Part shown: piece by piece, positions 52,791-61,099 of the stretch
How positions within the stretch are numbered: the first letter of the stretch is position 1
How the letters are laid out: every line of letters starts with the position of its first letter
Assembly (NCBI RefSeq): GCF_029637705.1
Contig: NZ_CP121252.1
Coordinates: 372,001 to 436,000, forward strand
Source: Citricoccus muralis
Lineage (GTDB): Bacteria > Actinomycetota > Actinomycetes > Actinomycetales > Micrococcaceae
Length of the DNA stretch: 64,000 nt
Direction of reading: 5' to 3'
Made by a program: the position numbers and the translations under genes
Notes under the pieces: model-generated
What the model was told of the DNA's origin: nothing
Seen by the model: the letters and a program-made list of their open reading frames with translations, nothing else
Database searches by the model: none

Positions 52791-53540
52791 ATGACCCTTG
52801 CCACGAACGCCGATTCGACGAATGTGCTGGCGCTGGCCAATACGCCCTTGCTGTGGGTGCTGGCCTTCGGCGTCTTCGCCGTGATCATCGTCCAGACCCT
52901 GATCTACGTGCGCGCCGCACGCAAAGTCGCCCCCGAGGTCGGGATGTCCTCGGCCGATCTGCGCACCTCCTTCCGCACCGGCGCGATCACCTCGATCGGC
53001 CCCTCCCTGGCCGTAGCGCTGGTCGCGGTCGCCCTGCTGGCCATCTTCGGCACCCCGGCCACCCTGATGCGCATCGGCCTCATCGGCTCCGTCTCCTTTG
53101 AGACCGGTGCCGCCGCCATTGCGGCCGGCACCATGGGCGCGGAGCTCGGCGGGCCGACCTACACCCAGGAAGTGTTCGCCGTCGCGTTCACTGCCATGAG
53201 CCTCGGCGGGGCCATGTGGATTCTGAGCACCCTGATCCTCACCCCGATCCTCAAGCGCGGCGACAGCAAGATGCGCCAGGTCAGCCCGCTGGTGATGACC
53301 ATTATCCCGGGAGCGGCGCTGCTGGGCGCCTTCTTCAGCCTCGGATTCGCGGAGCTGCCCAAGTCGGGCACGCACGTGATCGCCTTCATCACCTCTGCTC
53401 TGGTGGTGGGTATCTGCCTGTTCCTCTCTGCCCGCCTGCATCGGCGCTGGATCCGCGAATGGTCCCTCGGCTTCGCCATCATCGCCGGTTTGGCCATGGC
53501 CTACACCAGCACCCAGCTCCAGTGGTTCCCCGCGGCCTGA
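52791..53540 (+). CDS. DUF5058-like integral membrane protein, possible transporter subunit
   Basis: 249 residues with about six membrane segments (LLWVLAFGVFAVIIVQTLIYV, SIGPSLAVALVAVALLAIFG, FAVAFTAMSLGGAMWILSTLI, MTIIPGAALLGAFFSLGFAEL, and others). The opening ANTPLLWVLAFGVFAVIIVQTLIYVRAARK and GPTYTQEVFAVAFTAMSLGGAMW fit my recollection of the DUF5058 family. It is preceded by a tandem glycine riboswitch and followed, 38 nt later, by a second membrane protein and an M20 amidohydrolase, so the two membrane proteins may form one glycine-related transporter. Direction (import or efflux) is unknown. Confidence 0.75.
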   Translation: MTLATNADSTNVLALANTPLLWVLAFGVFAVIIVQTLIYVRAARKVAPEVGMSSADLRTSFRTGAITSIGPSLAVALVAVALLAIFGTPATLMRIGLIGSVSFETGAAAIAAGTMGAELGGPTYTQEVFAVAFTAMSLGGAMWILSTLILTPILKRGDSKMRQVSPLVMTIIPGAALLGAFFSLGFAELPKSGTHVIAFITSALVVGICLFLSARLHRRWIREWSLGFAIIAGLAMAYTSTQLQWFPAA

Positions 53541-53578
53541 GCCCGCCGGCTCCCTGAACTTCTCAAGGATGATTCCCC

Positions 53579-54355
53579 ATGACACTCTCCGCTGAACAGT
53601 CCAGCCCCGCGCTGGCCACCTTCGATCGCACCACCGCCCGCTGGGGCCGGATCACGATGATCATCGGGCTGATGGTCTCGCTGTCGGCTCCGCTGTACCT
53701 GGTGTTCTTCGCCGGACTCGATCTCAACACCACCCGCATTCTCACCGCGTTCCTCGCGGTGGCCGCGGTGTTCGGTGTGCTGTGGATCGTGGAGCCGCTG
53801 ACCTACTTTCCGATCCTGGGCCAGTCCGCCATGTACCAGGTGTTCATGATCGGCAACATCTCCAACAAGCTGCTGCCCGCAGCGATGATGGCGCAGACCA
53901 CCGTGGGCGCGAAAGCCGGCACGCGGCGCGGAGAGCTGGCCGCGCTGATGGCGATCAGCGGCGCCGTCGTCGTCCATCTGCTCTCGCTGCTGATCTTCGT
54001 CGGCATTCTCGGCACCTGGGTGGTGAGCATCATCCCGGCCGACGTCATCGGCGTCATCCAGTCGTTCATCGTGCCGTCGGTGCTCGGCGGGGTGCTGATC
54101 CAGGCCATCGTCTCGCAGAAAGCGCCCCGCACCACGGTGATCGCCTTCGTGCTGGCCACCGTGATGACGTTCGTGCTCATCCCGGTGTTCCCGGCGATGG
54201 CCTTCTACGGGACCTTCATCGTGGTCTTTGCGACCGCCGCACTGGCCTGGTTCTTGCGCACCCGTTCCTCGACCGCAGACACGGCCGACGCCGAGAACGA
54301 GAATGTAGATGCCCCCGCAACCCGTCACCACGACCAGGAGGTCACCGAACGATGA
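53579..54355 (+). CDS. Partner membrane protein of the DUF5058-like protein
   Basis: 258 residues with about six membrane segments (ITMIIGLMVSLSAPLYLVFFAGL, VFGVLWIVEPLTYFPILGQSAM, SGAVVVHLLSLLIFVGILGTWVVSI, TVIAFVLATVMTFVLIPVFPAM and FIVVFATAALAWFLR). The tail is hydrophilic and acidic. I do not recognise a named family; YFPILGQSAMYQVFMIGNISNKLLPAAM looks strongly conserved and may be a functional site. AGGATG precedes the ATG. It overlaps the M20 gene by 4 nt (ATGA), so stoichiometric coupling is likely. Confidence 0.75.
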   Translation: MTLSAEQSSPALATFDRTTARWGRITMIIGLMVSLSAPLYLVFFAGLDLNTTRILTAFLAVAAVFGVLWIVEPLTYFPILGQSAMYQVFMIGNISNKLLPAAMMAQTTVGAKAGTRRGELAALMAISGAVVVHLLSLLIFVGILGTWVVSIIPADVIGVIQSFIVPSVLGGVLIQAIVSQKAPRTTVIAFVLATVMTFVLIPVFPAMAFYGTFIVVFATAALAWFLRTRSSTADTADAENENVDAPATRHHDQEVTER

Positions 54356-55569
54356 GCCCGCTTCCCGCAATTGATTCCACGCTGATCGATCACATGCATC
54401 AGCTGTACCGCGAGCTTCATGCTGCCCCGGAACTGTCGATGCAGGAGCATGCCACGGCCGAGCGTCTTGAGGGGATCCTCGACGAGCTCGACATCGAGCA
54501 CTTCCGCTCCGGCGGCACCGGGGTGGTGGGAATCCTGCGCAACGGCGAGGGGCCGGTCATCGGCTTCCGCGCCGACACCGACGGGCTGCCCATCGCCGAG
54601 GACACCGGCGTCGAGTACGCCTCCACCGCCCGCGGCACCCTGGAGGATGGCACCGAGGTGCCGGTGATGCACGGTTGCGGCCACGACACCCACATAGCCA
54701 CCGCAGTGACCGCAGTGCGGGTGCTCGCCGCTCAACGCGACGCCTGGTCGGGCACCCTGGTGATCATCTTCCAGCCCGGCGAAGAAACGGCCGCTGGGGC
54801 GAAAGCCATGGTGGAAGACGGGCTCTGGGACAAGGCCCCTCGGCCTGAAGTGATGTACGGCCAGCACGTGATGCCCGGTCTGGCAGGAACCATCACCTAC
54901 TCCGTGGGGGACGCCATGTCGCAGGCGGACTCCTGGAAGGTGACCCTGCGCGGCAAAGGCTCCCACGGCTCGCAACCCCAGGACTCCATCGACCCTATCG
55001 TCCTCGGGGCGCACATCATCACGCGGTTGCAGGGGGTAGTGTCCCGCGAGGTGGACCCGCGGGCGTCCGCCGTCGTCACCGTGGGGACGTTCCACGCGGG
55101 ACTGAAGGAGAACATCATCCCGGCCACCGCCGAGTTCTCGCTGAACGTGCGCACCCTCGACCCCGAGGTGCGCGACACGGTGCTGGGGGCGATTCGGCGG
55201 ATCATCGTGGGAGAAGCCGCGGTGTCGGGAGCGCCGGAACCGATCATCGAAGAGATCTCGGCCTTCCCGCGCAACTACAACGACCCGGAGGAGACCGAAC
55301 AGGTGATGGCCGCACTGCGGTCCGAGCTGGGTGAGGATGCCGTCACCGAGGTGGCACCGCTGATGGGGTCCGAGGACTTTGGTGCTCTGGCCCAGGCCAT
55401 CGAGGTGCCCAGCGTGTTCTGGATGTTCGGCGGGCACAGTCAGGACACCCTGAACGCCCCCGACGTGCCGGTGAACCACTCGCCGTTCTTCGCCCCGGAG
55501 ATCGAGCCCACGCTGACCACCGGAACCCGCGCCGCGCTCGCGGCCATCCTGTCCAAACTGGGGAAGTGA
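54352..55569 (+). CDS. M20 family metallo-amidohydrolase (hippurate/IAA-amino acid hydrolase type)
   Basis: 405 residues from the ATG at 54352. M20D motifs: HAAPELSMQEH, FRADTDGLPI, MHGCGHDTHIATAV (metal site), FQPGEETAAGAKAMV with catalytic Glu, GQHVMPGLAGTI, KGSHGSQPQDSIDPIV, and GSEDFGALAQ. The family removes acyl or aromatic groups from amino acids such as N-benzoylglycine or N-acyl amino acids. As the last gene of a glycine-riboswitch operon it could release or degrade glycine conjugates or peptides. The upstream in-frame extension is an ORF artefact. Confidence 0.92.
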   Translation: MSPLPAIDSTLIDHMHQLYRELHAAPELSMQEHATAERLEGILDELDIEHFRSGGTGVVGILRNGEGPVIGFRADTDGLPIAEDTGVEYASTARGTLEDGTEVPVMHGCGHDTHIATAVTAVRVLAAQRDAWSGTLVIIFQPGEETAAGAKAMVEDGLWDKAPRPEVMYGQHVMPGLAGTITYSVGDAMSQADSWKVTLRGKGSHGSQPQDSIDPIVLGAHIITRLQGVVSREVDPRASAVVTVGTFHAGLKENIIPATAEFSLNVRTLDPEVRDTVLGAIRRIIVGEAAVSGAPEPIIEEISAFPRNYNDPEETEQVMAALRSELGEDAVTEVAPLMGSEDFGALAQAIEVPSVFWMFGGHSQDTLNAPDVPVNHSPFFAPEIEPTLTTGTRAALAAILSKLGK

Positions 55570-55901
55570 TGGCAGAACCTCTCGTCGTCATCGTGGTCTA
55601 TGTGCCCCACCATGACTCCGACGCCGTGCGCCGCGTGCTCGATGAGGCCGGCGCAGGGCGCATCGGTGACTACCGCGGATGCTCCTGGTCCACCTCGGGC
55701 ACCGGCCGGTTCACGCCCCTGGCCGGTGCCCAGCCGACCATCGGTGCCGTGGGGGAGCCAGAGCAAGTGGCGGAAGACCGAATCGAGGTGGTTGCACCGC
55801 GCAGCCGCGCGCGCCAGATCGTCGAGGCTATGTTGGCCGGACACCCCTATGAGGAGCCGGCGTACCATGTGATCCCGGTGCTCACCCTCGACCAGCTCTG
55901 A
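55569..55901 (+). CDS. NIF3/YqfO-type CutA-like domain protein
   Basis: 110 residues from the ATG at 55569, overlapping the M20 stop (GTG at 55566 is an alternative). It matches the inserted domain of YqfO/NIF3 proteins: VVYVPHHDSDAVRRVLDEAGAGRIGDYRGCSWSTSGTGRFTP, IGAVGEPEQVAEDRIEVVAP, and HPYEEPAYHVIPV. That domain has a PII/CutA fold. Here it stands alone, without the metal-binding NIF3 lobes. Function unknown. Confidence 0.85.
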   Translation: MAEPLVVIVVYVPHHDSDAVRRVLDEAGAGRIGDYRGCSWSTSGTGRFTPLAGAQPTIGAVGEPEQVAEDRIEVVAPRSRARQIVEAMLAGHPYEEPAYHVIPVLTLDQL

Positions 55902-56055
55902 GAAACATGGCAAGGGTTTTGACACGTCTGGTCGACCTGAGAAAATTTCCGCGGATCTTTTACATGTCCGTCTCACGAGGGCGTCCGGGTTTATCCTGGC
56001 CGGAGGTTCGGAATCAGTAGTGGTTCCGGCCGATGCCGAATGCAGAGAGGACCCC

Positions 56056-56838
56056 ATGTCACTGAGCACGATCGAGTCACGCGCGCTGCGTGGTCTCGCG
56101 CTGACCGCCGTCGCCGTTTTCGCCCTCGCGGGCTGCAGCTCGGGGATCGAGGAGGACCCCTCGGCGGTGATGGAACCAACGGCCGAGGGGACGGCGTCGG
56201 CGGGAAGTTCCTCCGAGTCCAACGGGCCTGCTGCTGATGCGGACCCGCATGCGGTCATTGAGCTGATGGGGGAGTCCCTGCAACAGCCCGCGGTGCAAGC
56301 CTGCCTGGACGAGATGTGGGGCGACGACCTGCTGACTTTCTCTGCCCAGCACCTCAATACGACGGATGCTGCCGATATGGGACCGGTGCAGTTGCGCCCG
56401 GCCGAGCCCGAGATGTCCGGAGCCCAGGGATTCGGGTGCTCATTCACCACCGGGGTGAATCCGGCCGAGATTCGCTCGGGCAGCACCCAGGTGTACACGG
56501 CTGATGACCAGGAAACGCCACTGGCGGAATGTGAATCGCCCGTGGCGGCGGGTGAAGCCCTGCGCGAAGACGAAGAGGGTATCAGCGAGTACGTGAACTC
56601 CGGGACCCTGGGTGAGGGGGAAACGTTGGTCACCCACACCTACATCACCTGCTCCGAAGACGCATCCTCCATGGTGGTGCAAACCTTTGGTTATGAGTCC
56701 AGCGAGGGCGACTCCGAGCCGCCCTACGATACCGAGGAGCTCGATCGTTTGATCACCGCGCTCGCCGAAGACACCTCGGCTGATGGTGACCGGCGCGACG
56801 CCTGGCGCGACATCGCTCTGACCGAAGAGGGCCAGTAA
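56056..56838 (+). CDS. Hypothetical secreted lipoprotein
   Basis: 260 residues from the ATG at 56056 (AGGACCCC upstream). The lipobox is LAGC, within AVFALAGCSSGI. A low-complexity Ser/Glu/Gly linker follows, then a mature domain with four Cys residues (CLDEMW, GFGCSFTT, LAECESP and TYITCSED), probably two disulfides. I recognise no family. Likely a cell-surface protein; nothing in the context gives a role. Confidence 0.8.
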   Translation: MSLSTIESRALRGLALTAVAVFALAGCSSGIEEDPSAVMEPTAEGTASAGSSSESNGPAADADPHAVIELMGESLQQPAVQACLDEMWGDDLLTFSAQHLNTTDAADMGPVQLRPAEPEMSGAQGFGCSFTTGVNPAEIRSGSTQVYTADDQETPLAECESPVAAGEALREDEEGISEYVNSGTLGEGETLVTHTYITCSEDASSMVVQTFGYESSEGDSEPPYDTEELDRLITALAEDTSADGDRRDAWRDIALTEEGQ

Positions 56839-56903
56839 GTGCTACGCCGATAGACTGTCCGGTGAATCCGCCCCTGAATACCCGTGAAGACCAAGGAGCA
56901 TTG

Positions 56904-57326
56904 ATGTCGATCATCGGCAAGAACCTGATGGAGCCCGAACCGACCCTGCTGCCCGAAGAGCCCGAGGTGCTGGCACAGATTGAGGCCGGCGACCTGCCCG
57001 AGGACATCGTGCCGAAGCATCCGACGTCGTCGCTGGCCTGGGCGATGCTCGCCGAGGACGCCTGGGACGAGGGGCGCACCTTGGACTCCTACGCTTATGC
57101 GCGGGTGGGCTACCACCGCGGACTCGATGCCCTGCGCGGAGCGGGATGGCGCGGTGCCGGTCCGGTGCCGTTCTCACACGAGCCGAATCAGGGCTTCCTG
57201 CGCGCCCTCTACGCACTGGGCCGTGCCGCAGCCGCGATCGGCGAATCCGAAGAGGTCCAGCGCATTACCACCTTCCTCAACGACTCTGACCCGAGCGCAA
57301 GTGCCGCCATCGAGGCGCGTCACTGA
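56904..57326 (+). CDS. DUF3151 family protein
   Basis: 140 residues from the ATG at 56904, with AAGGAG 5 nt upstream. EPTLLPEEPEVLAQIEAGDLPEDIVPKHPTSSLAWAMLAEDAW and SYAYARVGYHRGLDALRGAGWRGAGPVPFSHEPNQGFLRALYAL are the conserved DUF3151 text. In many actinobacteria this small soluble protein lies next to fba; here fba is about 5 kb away. Function unknown. Confidence 0.9.
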   Translation: MSIIGKNLMEPEPTLLPEEPEVLAQIEAGDLPEDIVPKHPTSSLAWAMLAEDAWDEGRTLDSYAYARVGYHRGLDALRGAGWRGAGPVPFSHEPNQGFLRALYALGRAAAAIGESEEVQRITTFLNDSDPSASAAIEARH

Positions 57327-57334
57327 CTTACTTG

Positions 57335-57370
57335 TGAGTGACTCAGCTCACCGTTGTTGATATTGTCAAC
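57335..57370 (+). promoter_or_regulatory. Palindromes ahead of the MFS gene
   Basis: TGAGTGACTCA (57335-57345) is a perfect odd palindrome and GTTGA-TATTG-TCAAC (57356-57370) a second dyad ending 2 nt before the start codon. Both are suitable operator sites; the regulator is unknown. Confidence 0.4.
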
Positions 57371-57372
57371 GA

Positions 57373-58599
57373 ATGGTGACGCGGGATGAGGGAGCGACGG
57401 AGTCCGGTGCCCGCCTGTTCGGCCGCAGCTATCTGCTGGCCAACGGCGTGCAGCTGGGCATCTCCATCGTCTTCATCTCCCTGATGACCTACATGGCGCT
57501 CTACGCGGTGCGCCTGTTCGCCGTCTCCGAGACCGCCGCCGGCTTCGCGGCCAGCTCCTTCATTCTGGGTGCGGCCGTGGTGCGGATGGCGCTGGGCAAG
57601 TTCATCGACGTCATCGGACGACGCCGCACGCTGTTCATCGCCCTGACCGTGTTCTTGCTGTGTAGCCTGCTCTACCCGGTGGCGCTGAGCTATCCGGCGC
57701 TGCTGGGGGTGCGGTTGCTGCACGGTGCGGCTTTCGGGACGGCGTCGACCGCCATTACCGCCGTCGCTATCTCGTTAATTCCGCCGGCACGGCGCAGCGA
57801 GGGGCTCGGCTATTTCGGCCTGTCCGCCACCATCGCCACGGCGGTGGGTCCTCTGGTCGCGGTGCCGATGAGTCTGTACCTGGACCCGGTGTGGATGTTC
57901 GCTTTTGTGGGCGGCTGCTCGCTACTCACCCTGATCTGCCTGGCGCTGATGCGGGTGCCCGAGCGGAGCATCACCGCCGTGGAACGGGCCGGCATGTGGC
58001 GGATCCGGGGCCGTGACCTGATCGACCCGCAGGCCCTGCCCATTGCCCTGGTGGTGTTGCTGTGCTCGGGCGGCTATTCGATGATCATGACGTACCTGAC
58101 GCCGTTTTTGGTGCTCGAGGACCGGGCGCTGGCTGCCACCGTGTTCTTCATGATTTTCGCCGTCGTGATGATGCTGGTGCGCCTGGTGGCGGGCAGGCTA
58201 CAGGACACCCGCGGGGACAATGCGGTGATCCCGGCGACGATTCTGACGTTCGCCGGCGCCCTGGTGCTGCTGGCCGTGTCGCAGCAGTGGTGGGCCGTGG
58301 TGGTGTCTGCCGTGCTGGCCGGCATCGGCTTCGGGGGACTGTTGCCGTGCCTGCAGGTGGTGGGCGTGAACCGGGTGTCCGGGGATCGGGTGGCCATTGC
58401 CACCTCCACGCACTATCTGATGCTCGACGGCGGCATTGCCATCGGCCCGGTGGTGCTGGGCCCGCTGATCGCGCTGACCGGATACCCGGGGCTGTTTCTC
58501 GCGGGCGCCGTGCTGGCCGTGGTCGGCGTCGTCGTCTATTGGTGGGTGCACGGACGAGGCACGGCTACGCCCCGGCACGGGGCAGGGGCGCAACACTAG
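57373..58599 (+). CDS. MFS transporter, drug/sugar efflux type
   Basis: 408 residues with twelve likely membrane segments. The family motif A is GKFIDVIGRRRTLFIAL in the loop after segment 2, and GVRLLHGAAFGTASTAITAVAISLIPPARRSEGLGYFG matches arabinose-efflux-type permeases. A short cytoplasmic loop joins the halves (ERAGMWRIRGRDLIDPQA). The substrate is unknown. Palindromes immediately upstream suggest a dedicated repressor. Convergent with the catB gene. Confidence 0.88.
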   Translation: MVTRDEGATESGARLFGRSYLLANGVQLGISIVFISLMTYMALYAVRLFAVSETAAGFAASSFILGAAVVRMALGKFIDVIGRRRTLFIALTVFLLCSLLYPVALSYPALLGVRLLHGAAFGTASTAITAVAISLIPPARRSEGLGYFGLSATIATAVGPLVAVPMSLYLDPVWMFAFVGGCSLLTLICLALMRVPERSITAVERAGMWRIRGRDLIDPQALPIALVVLLCSGGYSMIMTYLTPFLVLEDRALAATVFFMIFAVVMMLVRLVAGRLQDTRGDNAVIPATILTFAGALVLLAVSQQWWAVVVSAVLAGIGFGGLLPCLQVVGVNRVSGDRVAIATSTHYLMLDGGIAIGPVVLGPLIALTGYPGLFLAGAVLAVVGVVVYWWVHGRGTATPRHGAGAQH

Positions 58600-58610
58600 C
58601 GGGAGGGGGA

Positions 58611-58796
58611 TCAGGTGAGGCGGTCCTCATCTGAGGTGATCTCCTCGGCCATATCGAGATCCGCGGACGGAACCGACTCTGCGTTGGAGCTGGTTGCCTT
58701 CACGGCGACGGCGGTGAACGGCACATCTGGGAACTCATCGGCGGTCTTTCCAATGGAAACCCAGGTTCCAGGGTCGACCGTGGAGGGGCTGTTCAG
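58611..58796 (-). pseudogene. Possible C-terminal gene remnant
   Basis: On the minus strand an open frame of about 60 codons, without a start codon, ends at TGA 58611-58613. Its translation (GTWVSIGKTADEFPDVPFTA, then acidic residues) has a coding-like third-base pattern and acidic composition but no family I know. It may be the relic of a gene that followed catB. Low confidence. Confidence 0.25.
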
Positions 58797-58823
58797 TTAG
58801 ACCGAGACGCGCCCAGGAACCGT

Positions 58824-59927
58824 TTAGCGGTCGGTGCGGTAGCGGTTGAGCTTGTCCTCGTCGATGGGCGCTCCGACGCCGGGAAGGTCGCGCACGGCAA
58901 TGCGCCCGTCGATAATCTGCAATGGATGGGCCAGCAGGTCATCGGCCATATCCAGGAAGTTCGACAGCTCCGCGGCCCGTGCTGCGGTGGCGCGGTGTGC
59001 GGCGCCGAAGGCGATGGTGGCCATCGATCCCACCTGAGTGTCGATTTGGTTGCCCATAGTGACGTCCACGCCCAGGCCGGTGCACAGCCCCAGAATCTCG
59101 GTGGCCTCGGTGAATCCGGAGCGGGCGGTCTTGATGCAGATGGCGTTGCAGCCACCGGAGAGCAGTTCGCGCGAGGCATCCCCGGCGGTGGGTACCGACT
59201 CGTCGCCGACCACCGGAATGGGGGAGCGCTCGACGAGACGGCGACGGCTCATCGCCTCCTTGGCATCGCAGGGCTCTTCCAACAGGGTGAGCCCCAGGCC
59301 GTCGGTCCGGCGCAGCACCTCCATGGCCTCGTTGGCGCTCCAGCCGCGGTTGGCGTCGAGGTAGATCTCGACGTTGTCGCCCAGACCTTCGCGCAACACC
59401 CGGCACGCCTCGATGTCCAGGTGCAGCGGGCGGCGGCCGACCTTGAGCTTGAAGGTGGTGATCCCATACTCTTCGCCGAAGCGATGGGCTTCCTCCAACA
59501 GTTCCTCGGCCGGCTTGAACCCGAGCATATGGGAGACGCGCAACGAATCGGTCCACCCGCCGAGCATCTTATGGACCGGCACCCCGAACGCCTTGCCCGC
59601 CAGGTCCCACAGCGCAATGTCGACGGCCCCCTTGGCTACCTGATTGTGGATGGTGCGATGCATGATGGCGTGCACCTTCTGCCGATCCAGGGGGTCCAAG
59701 CCGATCATCTCGGGGGCAAAGAGGTCTTGGACTACGTTCGCGATCGAGGTTTGGGTTTCGCCGTAGGTGTAGGGGCGTGGTGGGGCGTCGGCCTCGCCGA
59801 TGAGACCCTCATCGGTATGGATGCGCACCAGCACGTGGTCGGCGGTGGCCACCGAACCTGAAGCGAATGTCAGCGGGTGCGTGTAGGGGATCGCGTAGGG
59901 GATGGCCTCGACGGCGGTGATCATCAT
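58824..59927 (-). CDS. catB: Muconate cycloisomerase-type enolase
   Basis: 367 residues from the ATG at 59927, overlapping the LysR stop by 4 nt. Enolase-superfamily, MLE subgroup: YTHPLTFASGSVATADHVLVRI, KGAVDIALWDLAGKAFGVPV, catalytic FKLKVGR (KxK), YLDANRGW, LLEEPC and VVGDESV metal ligands, and ICIKTARSG with the opposing Lys. MLE subgroup members also include dipeptide epimerases and OSBS, but the muconolactone isomerase and LysR neighbours favour cis,cis-muconate cycloisomerisation. Confidence 0.85.
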   Translation of the reverse strand: MMITAVEAIPYAIPYTHPLTFASGSVATADHVLVRIHTDEGLIGEADAPPRPYTYGETQTSIANVVQDLFAPEMIGLDPLDRQKVHAIMHRTIHNQVAKGAVDIALWDLAGKAFGVPVHKMLGGWTDSLRVSHMLGFKPAEELLEEAHRFGEEYGITTFKLKVGRRPLHLDIEACRVLREGLGDNVEIYLDANRGWSANEAMEVLRRTDGLGLTLLEEPCDAKEAMSRRRLVERSPIPVVGDESVPTAGDASRELLSGGCNAICIKTARSGFTEATEILGLCTGLGVDVTMGNQIDTQVGSMATIAFGAAHRATAARAAELSNFLDMADDLLAHPLQIIDGRIAVRDLPGVGAPIDEDKLNRYRTDR

Positions 59928-60859
59928 GGGGTCTCCGGGGGTGTTTCGGATGCGGATGGGGGACGGTCGTGGGCATGCAGGTTCTCCGAGGCCGTGCGGG
60001 CCAGGCCGAGGAAGGAGTTCAGCAGTGGGGTGGCGGCGCCGGGCTTCCATGCCGTGCCGAGTCCGAGGGTGATCTCTTCGCTCAGCGGGCGCAGGGCAAT
60101 GGAGGAATGCAGCGGTAACGAGGCGCTGCCGGGTACGAACGCGACGCCGAGCCCGGCCGAGACCAGGGCGATCAGCGTGGAGGTTTCGGTGGCTTCCTGA
60201 ACAATGCGGAGGCGGAATCCGGCCTGGCGGCTTAGCTCGGCCACCACGGAGGACACGGAGGAGCCTCGCGGATAACTGACGACATCGTCGTGGGCGAGAT
60301 CCGCAATGCTGAGCGGTTCCGTGGAGCCGGCGAGGCGATGATTCAGCGGTAGCACCGCCACCAGGGGCGACTGCTCGAACTCGTCCAGGCTCAGCTCGGC
60401 CGACTGAACCGGCGGTCGGAGCACGGCGGCGTCCAGCCGGTTGTCGAGCAGGGCTTGCTCCATCTGCGGGGTGAGCATTTCCCCGGAGATCTGGAGACGC
60501 ACCAGCGGCATCTGCTCGCGGGCCAGCCGCACAATTTCCGGCATCAGTCGGTATGTTGCAGTGCCCGAGAAGCCGATGCGCAGCACCCCGGCGGCTCCGC
60601 GGCCGATCTCGCCCACATCCGACGCCGCGGCCTCGACGTCGGCGAGAATTTGGCGGGCGCGATCGACAAATAGGATGCCGGCCGAGGTGAGCTCCACTTT
60701 GCGGGTGGTGCGCTCGAACAGGGTGGTGCCCAGCTCCGTTTCCAGCTGCTTGATTTGGCTCGACAGCGGTGGCTGGGCCATGTGCAGTCGCTCGGCGGCG
60801 CGGCCGAAATGCTTCTCTTCCGCCACGGCCAGGAAGTAGCGCAGATGCCTCAGCTCCAT
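59924..60859 (-). CDS. LysR family regulator (CatR/BenM type)
   Basis: 311 residues from the ATG at 60859, with AGGAGGT 6 nt upstream. N-terminal HTH: MELRHLRYFLAVAEEKHFGRAAERLHMAQPPLSSQIKQLETELGTTLFERTTRKVELT, closest in pattern to BenM/CatM. The effector-binding domain follows (VLRIGFSGTATYRLMPEIV). Muconate is the expected inducer. It lies between catB and the divergent transporter and could activate both sides through the 240-bp region upstream. Confidence 0.9.
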   Translation of the reverse strand: MELRHLRYFLAVAEEKHFGRAAERLHMAQPPLSSQIKQLETELGTTLFERTTRKVELTSAGILFVDRARQILADVEAAASDVGEIGRGAAGVLRIGFSGTATYRLMPEIVRLAREQMPLVRLQISGEMLTPQMEQALLDNRLDAAVLRPPVQSAELSLDEFEQSPLVAVLPLNHRLAGSTEPLSIADLAHDDVVSYPRGSSVSSVVAELSRQAGFRLRIVQEATETSTLIALVSAGLGVAFVPGSASLPLHSSIALRPLSEEITLGLGTAWKPGAATPLLNSFLGLARTASENLHAHDRPPSASETPPETP

Positions 60860-61099
60860 GGTGCTACCTCCTCTGCTGTGGTGGAACGGTGTGGATGAAT
60901 GCTCGACGTCGACGCGTGTAGCGCAGACAGCAACAGCGTATGAGCGGGAGGGCGGCGGTGTGAAAGACCTGTTCTGCAGTGATTCATATCTACAGCATCT
61001 CAAATGTGTCAATACATGTACTTCTGGATCTTGATGAGCGGGCCTAGAGTGAGTCGGGTCACCGATGGTGACGTCACACACCCTCACGGAGGATTCATC
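60860..61099 (+). promoter_or_regulatory. Divergent control region between LysR and the DASS transporter
   Basis: 240 bp without a gene. TACATGTA (61013-61020) is a perfect palindrome within an A/T-rich stretch unlike the surroundings, a candidate LysR binding site. TAGAGT (61046-61051) could be a -10 for the transporter gene; GGAGG (61088-61092) is its ribosome site. Confidence 0.4.

Noticed and set aside
53782-54351. N-terminal extension of the M20 enzyme
   Set aside because: It runs through the second membrane protein in another frame; the ATG at 54352 with its ATGA overlap gives the normal M20 length.
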